From positions 1 through 64,000 of IMG/VR virus record IMGVR_UViG_3300019763_000006: 64,000 nucleotides of DNA; one strand, given 5' to 3'. The position numbers were made by a program, and so were the translations under genes. Below are positions 23,818-33,374 of this stretch, piece after piece (position 1 is the stretch's first letter; the number at the start of each line of letters is the position of its first letter). The notes below the pieces were generated by a model. It saw only the letters and a list, made by a program, of their open reading frames with translations, ran no database searches and was not told the DNA's origin. The DNA comes from a virus.

Positions 23818-25597
23818 CATAAGCAGTTTTTTAAATTATTCTAAAAAAAGTAGAGGAGTATTAGATAGCGATTATAATTTAAATCCTCAAAATAAAGAAT
23901 CTAGAAATACGAATAATAATCAAAAAGAGGGGTTTAATAAAGTTAGAGATAAATGGACTATGTTATGTAGTTATTTTAGAAGATATCCAGACCATTTTAT
24001 AGATTTTATACAGACAGATGACCCAAAAATTAATTTATTATTCTATCAAAGAATTTATTTGAGAATTATTTTTAGATATAGAAAAGTTTTTATAACCGCT
24101 ACAAGAGGTACATCAAAATCATTTACTATGAATTTAGCTTTTGTCTTATTATGCATTATGTATCCAAATAATAAATTATTTATAACCGCCCCAGGAAAGC
24201 AACAAGCTGCAAAAATTACACAAGAATGTTTAGATGATATTTTTGATTTTTTCCCATTATTAAGATTTGAGGTTAAAAAATATACAGATAATAAAGATTA
24301 TACGAAACTTGTATTTTATAACGGTAGTAAGTATGATGTAGTGCAGATGAAAGATTCATCAAGAGGTGGAAGAAGATTTGGTGGTGGAATTGAAGAAATT
24401 GCAGATAAAAAATTTGATGGAGATATATTAAATTCAGTTGTTATTCCTTTGATGGCTGGTAATAGATTATCTACTAAAAATGGTAAAATAGACCCAAATG
24501 AAATTCATAAGAGAGAAATATATATAACAACAGCTGGAACAAAACAACAGTTTGCATATGAAAAATGTTCAGAAATTATGACAGATATGCTTAATAGAAA
24601 ATCTAGCTTCTGTATAGGTAATTCATATGAACTTCCTGTGATGTTTGATAGGCTAGATGAAGACTTTATTGAAGAGAAAAGAGAATCTCCAACTTATAGT
24701 ATCTTAGATTTTATGAGGGAATACGAAAGTATATATACGGGTTCTAATTCAGATAGTTTAGTATCAGATGAGAAGTTAAGAAAGTCAAGAGTAGTAAAAT
24801 ATGCAGAATGGGAACATTGTGGAGATAAAGATGTAGACTATGTTTTAGCTTATGATGTATCAAGAAACCAAGGAGATGAAAATGCATTATGTGCTCTTGT
24901 GGTTATAAAAATAACAAGAGATGGAAATAAATATATTAAAGAAGTTGTGAATATTTTTTCATTAGAAGGTCAACATGATACTTGGCAAGCTAAATTTTTA
25001 AAAGATAAAGTAAGAGAATTTCAATCTAAAATTTTAGTAATAGATGCAAACGGATTAGGTTCTGGGGTGGTAGACCAATTGGTATTAGATTTAGATGATG
25101 GTAATCCTCCATATAAAGTAGTAAATGATAAAAAATTACAATGGAGAAAATATGAGTTGCCAGAAGGAATACCAATGGTATTCGCTTTAAAATCATCTAA
25201 TGTAGACACTAAAAATAGTGATATGATTAATCATTTTATGAAATTATTTAATAAATTAGACGTAGGATTATTAGTTTCTCCATATGAAGGATTAAAATAT
25301 CTAGAAAAAAAAAGAAAAAGAAAATTTTCAAAAGATGATAGTGAAGAACAAGTAATTGCGGAAATACCATATGTGAATACTAATAATTTAGTTGACGAAA
25401 TAATGAATTTAAGATACAAAGCTAAGGGTAACAATACAGAAGTTGAAAGAATATCTAGAAGTATACAGAAGGATAAATATTCTGCTTTATTGTATGGATT
25501 GTATTGGATATTTTTAGAAGAGCAAAAATTAAGAATTAGAAAATCAGCAGTTGATATATCTAAGTTTAAATCATGTGCCACTGCGGTTTCTTTTTAA
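23810..25597 (+). CDS. terminase large subunit
   Basis: About 595 residues. ATP-binding part: FITATRGTSKSF (Walker A-like, residues 95-106), then FGGGIEEIADKKFDGDIL (Walker B region). Nuclease part: AYDVSRNQGDENAL, a first Asp; ILVIDANGLGSGVVDQL, a second; VDEIMNLRYK near the end. The GTG at 23810 overlaps the small-subunit stop and is the likely start; a GTG at 23759 is in frame, but would overlap more and has no ribosome site. Packages phage DNA into procapsids through the portal. Confidence 0.9.
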   Translation: MINISSFLNYSKKSRGVLDSDYNLNPQNKESRNTNNNQKEGFNKVRDKWTMLCSYFRRYPDHFIDFIQTDDPKINLLFYQRIYLRIIFRYRKVFITATRGTSKSFTMNLAFVLLCIMYPNNKLFITAPGKQQAAKITQECLDDIFDFFPLLRFEVKKYTDNKDYTKLVFYNGSKYDVVQMKDSSRGGRRFGGGIEEIADKKFDGDILNSVVIPLMAGNRLSTKNGKIDPNEIHKREIYITTAGTKQQFAYEKCSEIMTDMLNRKSSFCIGNSYELPVMFDRLDEDFIEEKRESPTYSILDFMREYESIYTGSNSDSLVSDEKLRKSRVVKYAEWEHCGDKDVDYVLAYDVSRNQGDENALCALVVIKITRDGNKYIKEVVNIFSLEGQHDTWQAKFLKDKVREFQSKILVIDANGLGSGVVDQLVLDLDDGNPPYKVVNDKKLQWRKYELPEGIPMVFALKSSNVDTKNSDMINHFMKLFNKLDVGLLVSPYEGLKYLEKKRKRKFSKDDSEEQVIAEIPYVNTNNLVDEIMNLRYKAKGNNTEVERISRSIQKDKYSALLYGLYWIFLEEQKLRIRKSAVDISKFKSCATAVSF

Positions 25598-25623
25598 AAA
25601 TATAAAAACGGGAGGAGAGAAAA

Positions 25624-27282
25624 ATGTCTGATAAAAAGAAAACAATTATAAATGAAAAGGAAGATTTTATTGTAGAAATAGTTGAAGATGTTAAAGATGA
25701 AGAGTCTATTTTAATAACCAGTTCGCAAGAAATGACAAATAGTTTATTAAAAAATGCTATTTCTAGCTATGCGGGCAATCAAAGAACATATTCTAAAAAT
25801 ATAGATGAATATTCTTTAATGCGTACAACTTTAACAGAATCTAAACTTGAAAGTTTGGCATTTTTACCTCAAGATAATTTATATAAAGTTCAAGAAATTA
25901 ATAGTTATGTTGATTTATATTTAAATAAAGATGATATTATTGGAAGAACCTATGAAATAATTGAAGCGAATACAAATGCAGACTATCAATTAAAATACCC
26001 AGAAGTTAAGAATAAAACCATCTTAAAAAAAGTACAGAATATAATTGATAATTTTAATAAACAAATAGAATTAGAAAAATTAATTATAGAAACAATCCCA
26101 TATGCGTACGCTAATGGCAATAGAATATTATATCTTAGAAAAACAAAATATGGAAAATATCAAGTAGAAAGATATCCTTTAGGTATGGTTCAAATTAGTT
26201 CGTATAAGATTAATAATGAGCCAATAGTATTATTTAATTTAACAAATTTATTACAAAGAATTACTGGAAGTGATTTAACGTTTTCACCATTGAATGGTAC
26301 TAGCTTAGATAATTATGATTTACAAATGTTTCCAAATATAGAAGATGAAATTAAAGAAAATTTTCCAAAAGAAGTATATAATGAATTTTTAAATAAAAAT
26401 TTAACGGTAGCTAAGCTAAATACAGATTTAACAGCGGTTATTAGAGTAAATAATAGAGGTAAAAAATATGGGGTGTCTCCAATTTTTAAAGCTCTTAATC
26501 CTGCTTTAAAATTAGAAGTGCAAGAAAAAAGTGATACTTCAAATTCTAAAGCAAGAGGTAAAAAGATTATTTTTCAAAAAATATCTGATAAATTATTAGG
26601 AGAGGATGGAAGTATAACCGATATTGCTCCTTCCGCATATTCACATAATGAGTTGATAAAGGCATGGGGAAATGAAGTTGTAGTTTATACTGGAGCTCCT
26701 TGGGTGGAATCTATTAGTTATGTTGAACCTAAAACAGATTTAGAACATTCTAATACATTAAATTATTATAAAACTAAAGTTTTATCTGCATTAGGAATAT
26801 CTTTTTTAAGTGGGGATTCAAAGTCTGGAATGGTAGTTTCGGAATTAAATTTTCAAGAATTACTAAGAATTATAGATAAGATTGGAAAACAATTATCTGA
26901 TAATATTGTAAAATGGTATAAATATATATTAAATGAAGCAGGGTTACCAGTAGAATATGCTCCTAATATAGAAGTATTAAATTCTGAATTATTAGAAATG
27001 AATCTAAGAATGCAATTAGCAGATAATTTATTTAATAAGTATGGCATGAGTTTTGAGTCAACATATCAGATGCTAGGAAAAGATTTTGAGTCAGAAAAGG
27101 AAAAAAGAATAAAAGAAAATGACGAAAAATTAGATAGTGATATTTTTTATGCTAGGCAAACCGCATTTACATTTAGTGCAAAGGGTGATGAAGATTATAA
27201 TAATTCACCTACAGATAATATAGATAATAAAGATAAACAAAACCAAACAATTAAAGATGAAGTTAATAAAGATAAAAAATAA
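25624..27282 (+). CDS. portal protein
   Basis: 552 residues, ribosome site GGGAGGAGAG. Fold cues of portals: a helical N-terminal part with NSYVDLYLNKDDIIGRTYEI, then PYAYANGNRILYLRKTKYGK, a strand-rich wing, and a long helical end rich in Asp, Asn and Lys. Position after the terminase and before the protease/scaffold agrees. Twelve copies would form the DNA gate. Confidence 0.85.
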   Translation: MSDKKKTIINEKEDFIVEIVEDVKDEESILITSSQEMTNSLLKNAISSYAGNQRTYSKNIDEYSLMRTTLTESKLESLAFLPQDNLYKVQEINSYVDLYLNKDDIIGRTYEIIEANTNADYQLKYPEVKNKTILKKVQNIIDNFNKQIELEKLIIETIPYAYANGNRILYLRKTKYGKYQVERYPLGMVQISSYKINNEPIVLFNLTNLLQRITGSDLTFSPLNGTSLDNYDLQMFPNIEDEIKENFPKEVYNEFLNKNLTVAKLNTDLTAVIRVNNRGKKYGVSPIFKALNPALKLEVQEKSDTSNSKARGKKIIFQKISDKLLGEDGSITDIAPSAYSHNELIKAWGNEVVVYTGAPWVESISYVEPKTDLEHSNTLNYYKTKVLSALGISFLSGDSKSGMVVSELNFQELLRIIDKIGKQLSDNIVKWYKYILNEAGLPVEYAPNIEVLNSELLEMNLRMQLADNLFNKYGMSFESTYQMLGKDFESEKEKRIKENDEKLDSDIFYARQTAFTFSAKGDEDYNNSPTDNIDNKDKQNQTIKDEVNKDKK

Positions 27283-27298
27283 TTATAGGAGGTATAAA

Positions 27299-27481
27299 AT
27301 GGATTATAAGATTTTATCATCAAATGATAATTCTTTTTCTTATTTGGCTACTATAAGTAAAACTCCATATATTATTAAAATTTCTACAAATGGAGAATTA
27401 ATAGATATTAAGCCTTATCAAGATAATAAATGTAAAACAACAATAACTTCTAATAAAAATAGAAGTATTGAGTTAGGCTAG
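27299..27481 (+). CDS. small hypothetical protein, 60 residues
   Basis: ATG at 27299 with TAGGAGGT seven bases upstream; an earlier in-frame start at 27257 lies inside the portal gene and is not likely. Beta-rich (YLATISKTPYIIKISTNGEL). Head-module position; role unknown. Confidence 0.65.
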   Translation: MDYKILSSNDNSFSYLATISKTPYIIKISTNGELIDIKPYQDNKCKTTITSNKNRSIELG

Positions 27482-27492
27482 GAGGTGAAATA

Positions 27493-28758
27493 TTGGATAA
27501 TAAGAAAGAATTAAGTTCAAGTAGAATAATACAGCTATCAGAAACTAATGATGGATTATACCTAGAATTAACAGGACAATTGTGTTATTTAGAAGATTAT
27601 AATTTAAATGGATTAAGACTTTTAAAAGGTGAGAATTTTGAAGAAAATTTAAAATCTTTAATTGACACTCCAGTTGTAGCAAAATATGTATGGAATGAAG
27701 ATAATGGTTCTGATTTTTCTGGACACGAAGCTTATAGAGATTGGTATACTGGAAATATTATGTTTGACACAGATGCTATAGGTGTACATCAAGATGTCTG
27801 GGTTGAAAACAAAGCTGTAAAACCAGTTTTTTCAGAAGAAGAAAAAGAATTACCTGTTATTATGTATAAAGCTAGAATATGGGCAGAAAGATTTCCAAAT
27901 TTTGCAAAAGTAATTAAAAAATTATATAGTGAAAATAATTTAGGTACTTCTTGGGAATTAATTCCAAATAAAATAACTGAAGAAACAAGTAATATTATAG
28001 GTATTACTAATCCTAGAAGTTCTGATGATTATGAATTTGTAGGGAATTGTTTATTAGGTTCTGATGTGATAGGTGCATACGAAGGGACGTCTAAAGTAAC
28101 TAATGTTGCGTCTGCAAATTTAGCACAGAAACAATTATCAGAAGCTTTAAATAAAGATTTGAAAAATAATTCAAAGAAAGAAAAAGAAATATCTCAAATT
28201 AAAGAAGGGAGCAAGGATATGGATAAAAAAATACAAGAATTAGAATCTAAACTTGCAGAAGCGGTTGCTAAACTACAGGAATATGAAGAAGCAGGTAAGG
28301 ATAAACAAATTTCAGAATTGGAAACTAAAGTTAAAGCTTTAGAAATTGAAAAATCTGAAACCGAAGAAAAATTTGTAAAAGCAACAGAAAATTTAGAAAC
28401 AGTTACTGCTGAACTAGAAGAATTAAAACCTTATAAAGCTCAAGTCGAGGCTATTAATTTAGAAAAAGCAGAGCATGAAAAGAAAGAAAAAATAATTGAA
28501 TTAACAGAGATGGTTAAAAAGGGTGGGTATATCACAGATAAAGATATTGAAACATCTGAAGAAATCAAAAAATTAATTCAAGATTGTAATGAAGATGCAT
28601 TAAAAGTTCTTAGAGCAGAAAAAATTATTGAAAAGCATGAATCAGAGCAATCACAACACGAAACAGAAACTTCAGAAGCAAAAACTAAATTACCAAAACA
28701 AGATTTTGCAGAGGAAACAAAAGTATCAAAAAATGCAATGGACACATTTTTAGTTTAA
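27493..28758 (+). CDS. prohead protease fused to scaffold
   Basis: 421 residues from a TTG with GGAGGTGAAA. The first 210 residues look like a head-maturation protease: LTGQLCYLEDYNLNGLRL, a His in FSGHEAYRDW near 76 and Ser in LGTSWELIP near 155, the SWE-type motif of Firmicute phages. Residues about 243-360 are a long charged coiled coil, as in scaffolds. A second start inside the gene (28219) could give the scaffold alone. Sits between portal and capsid genes. Confidence 0.75.
   Translation: MDNKKELSSSRIIQLSETNDGLYLELTGQLCYLEDYNLNGLRLLKGENFEENLKSLIDTPVVAKYVWNEDNGSDFSGHEAYRDWYTGNIMFDTDAIGVHQDVWVENKAVKPVFSEEEKELPVIMYKARIWAERFPNFAKVIKKLYSENNLGTSWELIPNKITEETSNIIGITNPRSSDDYEFVGNCLLGSDVIGAYEGTSKVTNVASANLAQKQLSEALNKDLKNNSKKEKEISQIKEGSKDMDKKIQELESKLAEAVAKLQEYEEAGKDKQISELETKVKALEIEKSETEEKFVKATENLETVTAELEELKPYKAQVEAINLEKAEHEKKEKIIELTEMVKKGGYITDKDIETSEEIKKLIQDCNEDALKVLRAEKIIEKHESEQSQHETETSEAKTKLPKQDFAEETKVSKNAMDTFLV
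28219..28758 (+). CDS. scaffold from an internal in-frame start (inferred)
   Basis: ATG at codon 243 of the protease/scaffold gene is preceded by GAAGGGAG with 7 nt spacing, a good ribosome site. It would give 179 residues: coiled coil plus the C-terminal capsid-binding tail. The same arrangement is known from lambda C/Nu3. Confidence 0.5.
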   Translation: MDKKIQELESKLAEAVAKLQEYEEAGKDKQISELETKVKALEIEKSETEEKFVKATENLETVTAELEELKPYKAQVEAINLEKAEHEKKEKIIELTEMVKKGGYITDKDIETSEEIKKLIQDCNEDALKVLRAEKIIEKHESEQSQHETETSEAKTKLPKQDFAEETKVSKNAMDTFLV

Positions 28759-28775
28759 TAAGGAGGACTTAAGTT

Positions 28776-29240
28776 ATGTATAGACGATTAAAAGTAAATT
28801 CAGGAAAAAACAAAGATGCAACTTTTACAGCAGGTGAAGTTATGAAGAAAGGTATGTTTGTAGTTAAAGATTATGCAAATGGTGAAGTTAATCTTCCAGC
28901 AACTGCTACAGGTACAAATGTATTTATTGTAGATTTTGACCCAGATTATGTTGATTTTTTATCAGTTAGAACAAATGTTTCTGATTATGAAGATGTAATG
29001 AATGATATTGCAGACGGAGCAAAAGTAAGCTTGGAATTATTAGAAGTAGGAGAAGAATATGCAACAGACCAATTCGTGGCAACAGATATAGTAGTTGGTT
29101 CTGCTTTATCAGTAAATGATGCAGGTAAATTGGTTAAAAAAGCAACAGGTACATCTCCATTAGTAGCTACAGATATTGCTTATAACGATGCAGGACATAC
29201 TCTATTAGCATTTACTGTTACAGAGAATCCATTCGCATAA
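28776..29240 (+). CDS. putative capsid decoration protein
   Basis: 154 residues, ribosome site TAAGGAGG. Beta-rich, Ala/Thr/Val-rich, lacking cysteine. Its place between scaffold and major capsid, and the style of the sequence (FTAGEVMKKGMFVVKDYANG, later VGSALSVNDAGKLVKK), fit a head-stabilising protein. Inferred from position. Confidence 0.6.
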   Translation: MYRRLKVNSGKNKDATFTAGEVMKKGMFVVKDYANGEVNLPATATGTNVFIVDFDPDYVDFLSVRTNVSDYEDVMNDIADGAKVSLELLEVGEEYATDQFVATDIVVGSALSVNDAGKLVKKATGTSPLVATDIAYNDAGHTLLAFTVTENPFA

Positions 29241-29267
29241 TAAATAGAATAATAGGAGGAATAATAT

Positions 29268-30266
29268 ATGTTGGAATTAGCAGAAGTAATGGAAAAAGAA
29301 GGAAGAATGATTGCATGGGCTCAAGCAGTCGAAAGACAAAGAAAAAATCCAGTATTGCAATTATCAGAAGAGGATAAACTTATTAGTGCAGAAATAGATA
29401 AATGGGCAAAAGAAATTGCAGATGGTAAAAGGTCAACTCGTGAATTATCGGCTTATTTTGTTAAAGTTATTCAACCTGAAGTTTATAATACACCAATGGA
29501 TATTTTAAATCGTGTATTAGAAGAACAACCATCAATTGGTGAGTTTGATGATTGGGAAATTGATAAAGCTCCAAAAAATACATTAAAAGCATATGAAGCT
29601 GCTAAAAATGGTAATGTTCAAAAATCTTATATTGATTTTGAGAAAATTACACCTGTAAATACTCATTTGCAAATTGAAACTGAAATCAAAATGGTAGATT
29701 TAAGAAAAAATGGATTTAAAACAATTGCAAGAATGACACAATATGCTATAGATGCACTAAGAAATAAGATGTTCTTTTCTATTTTTAATACTATAGATGC
29801 ATCAATTACAGCAGGAGACCAAACAGCAACTGCAACTACAAATCCAGACAAGACAACTATGGATAAATTGGCAAAATATGTAAGAGGTCATTTAGTATCA
29901 GGTACTCCAATTACATTATCTAACTCTGATAGAGCTTATGAAATCTCAGAAGTTCCAGGAGCAACTTTATTATCAGATACTATGAGAGACCAAATGAATA
30001 ATAATGGTGTTTTAGCAACTTTCAGACAATTACAAATTCTTGAAATTGCAGCATCTAGAGAAACTGGAAATGGAGAAAAATTAATTAACCCTAATAGAGT
30101 TTACGGATTAGCTGGAGCAATTGGCGAAAGAGCAATGAAGGGCGAGTTAAGAGTTTTATCTCAAGAAGATATTAATAATGAAGTAATCTCATTAAAATTC
30201 ACTGGTTTTGAGTTTACTTATGCTATTACTTATCCAGATAGAATTTTTAAATTAACAATTAATTAG
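29268..30266 (+). CDS. major capsid protein
   Basis: 332 residues, ribosome site TAGGAGGAAT. First gene products after scaffold and decoration, size and composition typical of an HK97-fold capsid: a helical N-terminal arm, a long helix MTQYAIDALRNKMFFSIFNT, strands in the middle and an end VISLKFTGFEFTYAI. It is followed by a strong terminator, as is common for highly made capsid protein. Confidence 0.75.
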   Translation: MLELAEVMEKEGRMIAWAQAVERQRKNPVLQLSEEDKLISAEIDKWAKEIADGKRSTRELSAYFVKVIQPEVYNTPMDILNRVLEEQPSIGEFDDWEIDKAPKNTLKAYEAAKNGNVQKSYIDFEKITPVNTHLQIETEIKMVDLRKNGFKTIARMTQYAIDALRNKMFFSIFNTIDASITAGDQTATATTNPDKTTMDKLAKYVRGHLVSGTPITLSNSDRAYEISEVPGATLLSDTMRDQMNNNGVLATFRQLQILEIAASRETGNGEKLINPNRVYGLAGAIGERAMKGELRVLSQEDINNEVISLKFTGFEFTYAITYPDRIFKLTIN

Positions 30267-30280
30267 AAATAAACTTTTTA

Positions 30281-30320
30281 TTGTGTTGGTTATTTATTTG
30301 AGTAGCCAACACAATTTTTA
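30281..30320 (+). terminator. strong terminator after the capsid gene
   Basis: ATTGTGTTGGTTA ... TAGCCAACACAAT, 13-bp stem with one wobble, followed by TTTTTA. Confidence 0.8.
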
Positions 30321-30362
30321 TATTTAAAAATAAAAAGAAAATATATAATAAGGAGAGATATT

Positions 30363-31064
30363 ATGAATAAAAAATATAATGTTAATAATTACCATAATTT
30401 TATTAGTTTACCTACAGAGGATGATAAAAGACCTTTAAGTTTAGAAGAAGGGAATTTAAACGAATTAAAGCCATTTTCAAAAATGTTAACTCTTGAACAG
30501 ATTGAATATATTTCTAAAATGACAGATTTATTTTCAACTGGTAGAGTTGAATTTGATAAAGACGACGAAGATGAATTATTTCAATATTTAGGGATAGATA
30601 ATGTTAGTGAATGTTTTAGAGCTAGAGATATTATAGATATAATTAAAAACCCAACAAAAGAAAAATTGGAAAGAATAATATCAATTAATAACTTAAATAC
30701 AATTGATTTATTTAGAGGTATTGTAGTTTCATTTAGAAACTTAAATTCTGAAGATGTTTCTAATAGGGTTATGACTATAATTAATAAAAGAAGAGATGAA
30801 ATTTATAAAAGTCCATCTACTGAAAGTACAATAGTTGTAAAGAAAACAAATACTGAAATTGAGTCAGAGAAGAGAGCAAATGAAAACGCAAAAATCATGG
30901 AAGAAATTAAGATTAAAGAAAATGATTTTAAAATTAAAGAAGAAAATTATAAAAATGAATTAAAAGAAATGAAAGAAAAGATTAAAAAAATGGAAGATGA
31001 ATTAAAAAAGTCTAAAAAAGATTCTACAAAGAAAAAAGAATCTAGTAAAAAAGAAAATAAATAG
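30363..31064 (+). CDS. hypothetical head protein with C-terminal coiled coil
   Basis: 233 residues, ribosome site TAAGGAGAG. Residues 1-150 globular and acidic; from about 165 a Lys/Glu coiled coil with a very basic end (KKSKKDSTKKKESSKK). The basic tail may bind DNA. Head-module position; unknown function. Confidence 0.65.
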   Translation: MNKKYNVNNYHNFISLPTEDDKRPLSLEEGNLNELKPFSKMLTLEQIEYISKMTDLFSTGRVEFDKDDEDELFQYLGIDNVSECFRARDIIDIIKNPTKEKLERIISINNLNTIDLFRGIVVSFRNLNSEDVSNRVMTIINKRRDEIYKSPSTESTIVVKKTNTEIESEKRANENAKIMEEIKIKENDFKIKEENYKNELKEMKEKIKKMEDELKKSKKDSTKKKESSKKENK

Positions 31065-31081
31065 TTTGGAGGAGTATAATC

Positions 31082-31558
31082 ATGGCAACTTTATTTTCAA
31101 CAATTAATGACTTATTTTATAAAAGAGTATTGAAAGACCCTGATTTTTTCAAATACACAAATGTTTCAGAATCTGAAGTTTTAGAATTGATGGAAACAAG
31201 TGCATATGATTATATGATAGAATCTATTTCAACAATAAAATTATATTCAGAACCAAGTGTAGATTTTGATGATTATGATGATGTGCAATTTAATTTTGAC
31301 ATGACTAAAACAGAATTACAAATTATAGTAAATCTAATGTTTGAAAAATTTTTATCTAGAGATAGAGCAAAATTAAAAATTTATAATAAATATTTTACTA
31401 CTCAAGAAGTGAATTTATTTTCTCCAGCTGCTGAAAGAGATAGTTTTATAAAAATGCTTAATAATTTTGAAGAAAAAAATAAAGCAGAAATAAAATCTTA
31501 TAATTCAAGAGATAGATTGACTGGTAGTATAAAATCCTATAATGGGGCAGTGATATAA
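31082..31558 (+). CDS. putative head-tail connector protein
   Basis: 158 residues, ribosome site TGGAGGAGT. Helical, with an acidic patch FDDYDDVQFNFD, the size of gp6-like adaptors. Called from its place between capsid and neck genes. Confidence 0.55.
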   Translation: MATLFSTINDLFYKRVLKDPDFFKYTNVSESEVLELMETSAYDYMIESISTIKLYSEPSVDFDDYDDVQFNFDMTKTELQIIVNLMFEKFLSRDRAKLKIYNKYFTTQEVNLFSPAAERDSFIKMLNNFEEKNKAEIKSYNSRDRLTGSIKSYNGAVI

Positions 31559-31559
31559 T

Positions 31560-32855
31560 ATGATAGATTTAGATAAATATCGGAAATTAGCTGGAACATA
31601 TCAAGTTAATAGCTCTCAAGATAATGCAATAAATAATTTTGTATATCAATCTAATAAAATATGGGATAATACATTAAGTACCTATGACTTACTAGCTCCC
31701 TCAAAACGTGGAGATGATATTAAGCTTACTAATAGTGATGGCATTTTATTAGATAGCAGAGGAGTTTTTAATTATAACAAGAGATTTACAAAAACAAAAA
31801 TGGCTGAAGGACAAGAACGATGTTTTTTACAAAAAGACTCTGCAAACATTGGAGATTATGTAGAAAAAATCAGAACAAATGAGATTTATTTAATAGAATA
31901 TATAAATAGAGATAAATTTAATTTTATAGATTCTTTTGTTAGAAAAATAAATGCATATATTAATTATATAGATACAAATGGGATAATTCAATCAATTCCT
32001 TGTATTTATAGGGTTTCATCAAAACTTTCTACCAATACAGAGGAAAATAAACATATAGAAATATTAGATGGTGATGCTAGTGTAAGATTACAATCTAATA
32101 CACATACTAGAGAGATTAAAATTGGAGATAAGTTTATATTTTCAAAAACAGAATCTTATTCTGTTAAGAATATTTATACTGAATTAGAAGAAGGTATAAT
32201 TACTTTAAAAATGAAACAATATGAAATTAATAAAGATTTAGATAAAGAAATTGATTATCAAGGTAAAAAAATATGGATTGCAAATTATGTAAACAGACCT
32301 AAATTTACAATTAATTTTAATATTCAAGATAGTGAATTTCAGATTGGTGAAGATATTACATTAGATTATACATTATTGGATAATGAAGGTAATATTTCTG
32401 ATAAACCTGTGATTTTTAGTAGTAGTGATGATAATATAGTTTCTATTACAAATAATATTGCAACTGCTATTAGCCTAGGTTCTGTTATTATTAAAGTAGA
32501 AATGGAAAATAATAGGGATGTATTTGACGAGATTACATTAGAAGTTGTAAATATTCCAATTGAAAATATTTCATATGAACTTAATCCAGATATTTCTGTT
32601 TTATTAAGACAACAATCACAAAACTTTGATATTGTAAAGAAAAATAATGGAGTGGTTGAAAGTGAAACATTTACCATATCTGTAGATTCAAGTAGTACAG
32701 TAATAGAAGATTATGACTTTAATGTGATTAATAGTAATTCATTTAATATTGTAAATAACGGTGTTAGTGGAAATTTAGTAATAAAAATTATACCAGATTC
32801 AAAACCAAGTGATATATTTACTAAAAGTTTTGAATTAAAAAATAGCTTTTGGTAG
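31560..32855 (+). CDS. neck/connector protein with Ig-like (Big_2) domain
   Basis: 431 residues. Residues 1-240 are mixed alpha-beta and resemble head-closure proteins. Residues about 250-335 contain IFSSSDDNIVSITNNIATAI and SLGSVIIKVE, the core of a bacterial Ig-like Big_2 domain, and a second, weaker beta domain follows to the end. Ig-like domains on phage particles are thought to hold sugars or cell surfaces. Starts 2 nt after the previous stop with a weak ribosome site, so it is probably coupled. Confidence 0.65.
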   Translation: MIDLDKYRKLAGTYQVNSSQDNAINNFVYQSNKIWDNTLSTYDLLAPSKRGDDIKLTNSDGILLDSRGVFNYNKRFTKTKMAEGQERCFLQKDSANIGDYVEKIRTNEIYLIEYINRDKFNFIDSFVRKINAYINYIDTNGIIQSIPCIYRVSSKLSTNTEENKHIEILDGDASVRLQSNTHTREIKIGDKFIFSKTESYSVKNIYTELEEGIITLKMKQYEINKDLDKEIDYQGKKIWIANYVNRPKFTINFNIQDSEFQIGEDITLDYTLLDNEGNISDKPVIFSSSDDNIVSITNNIATAISLGSVIIKVEMENNRDVFDEITLEVVNIPIENISYELNPDISVLLRQQSQNFDIVKKNNGVVESETFTISVDSSSTVIEDYDFNVINSNSFNIVNNGVSGNLVIKIIPDSKPSDIFTKSFELKNSFW

Positions 32856-32865
32856 GAGGGATTAA

Positions 32866-33363
32866 ATGGCTGTTTATAAAAAGGTAAATGAAAATATTAG
32901 AAGTATTATTGATTTTATTAGTAAAAATTCAGATTTAAAAAAATTGATAGCCTATGATAATGGGAATCCTCTTGCTGAAAGTGAGCCTTTTATTCACAAT
33001 TTAATTAATGATAGAGTGTATCTTAGTATGAAGATTGTGACACCAGATACAAATGCTAAAAGCTATATTAGTATTTATAAAAATTATAGTAATATTGGCA
33101 GGAAAAATGATATATATAATAGAAATGTTTTTATTAATATTGATGTTGTATGTCATGAAACATTATGGCTTTTAGATAGTGGAGATATTAGACCGTTATT
33201 AATATTGGATGAAATAGATAGTAAATTGACTGATATTTCAATAGATAGTATAAGAGGCAATTTAGTTTTTAAAGATTGCAAACATTTAATAATAAATGAT
33301 AAGTTTTCAGGATATAGGTTTATTTATGAATTGACTAATTTTTCAAAAGATTGTGATAGTTAA
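32866..33363 (+). CDS. putative tail completion/terminator protein
   Basis: 165 residues, ribosome site TAGGAGGG. Alpha-beta protein with a NVFINIDVVCHETLW strand pair as seen in tail-terminator type proteins. Position in neck module. Function inferred. Confidence 0.5.
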   Translation: MAVYKKVNENIRSIIDFISKNSDLKKLIAYDNGNPLAESEPFIHNLINDRVYLSMKIVTPDTNAKSYISIYKNYSNIGRKNDIYNRNVFINIDVVCHETLWLLDSGDIRPLLILDEIDSKLTDISIDSIRGNLVFKDCKHLIINDKFSGYRFIYELTNFSKDCDS

Positions 33364-33374
33364 GAGGTATTAAT

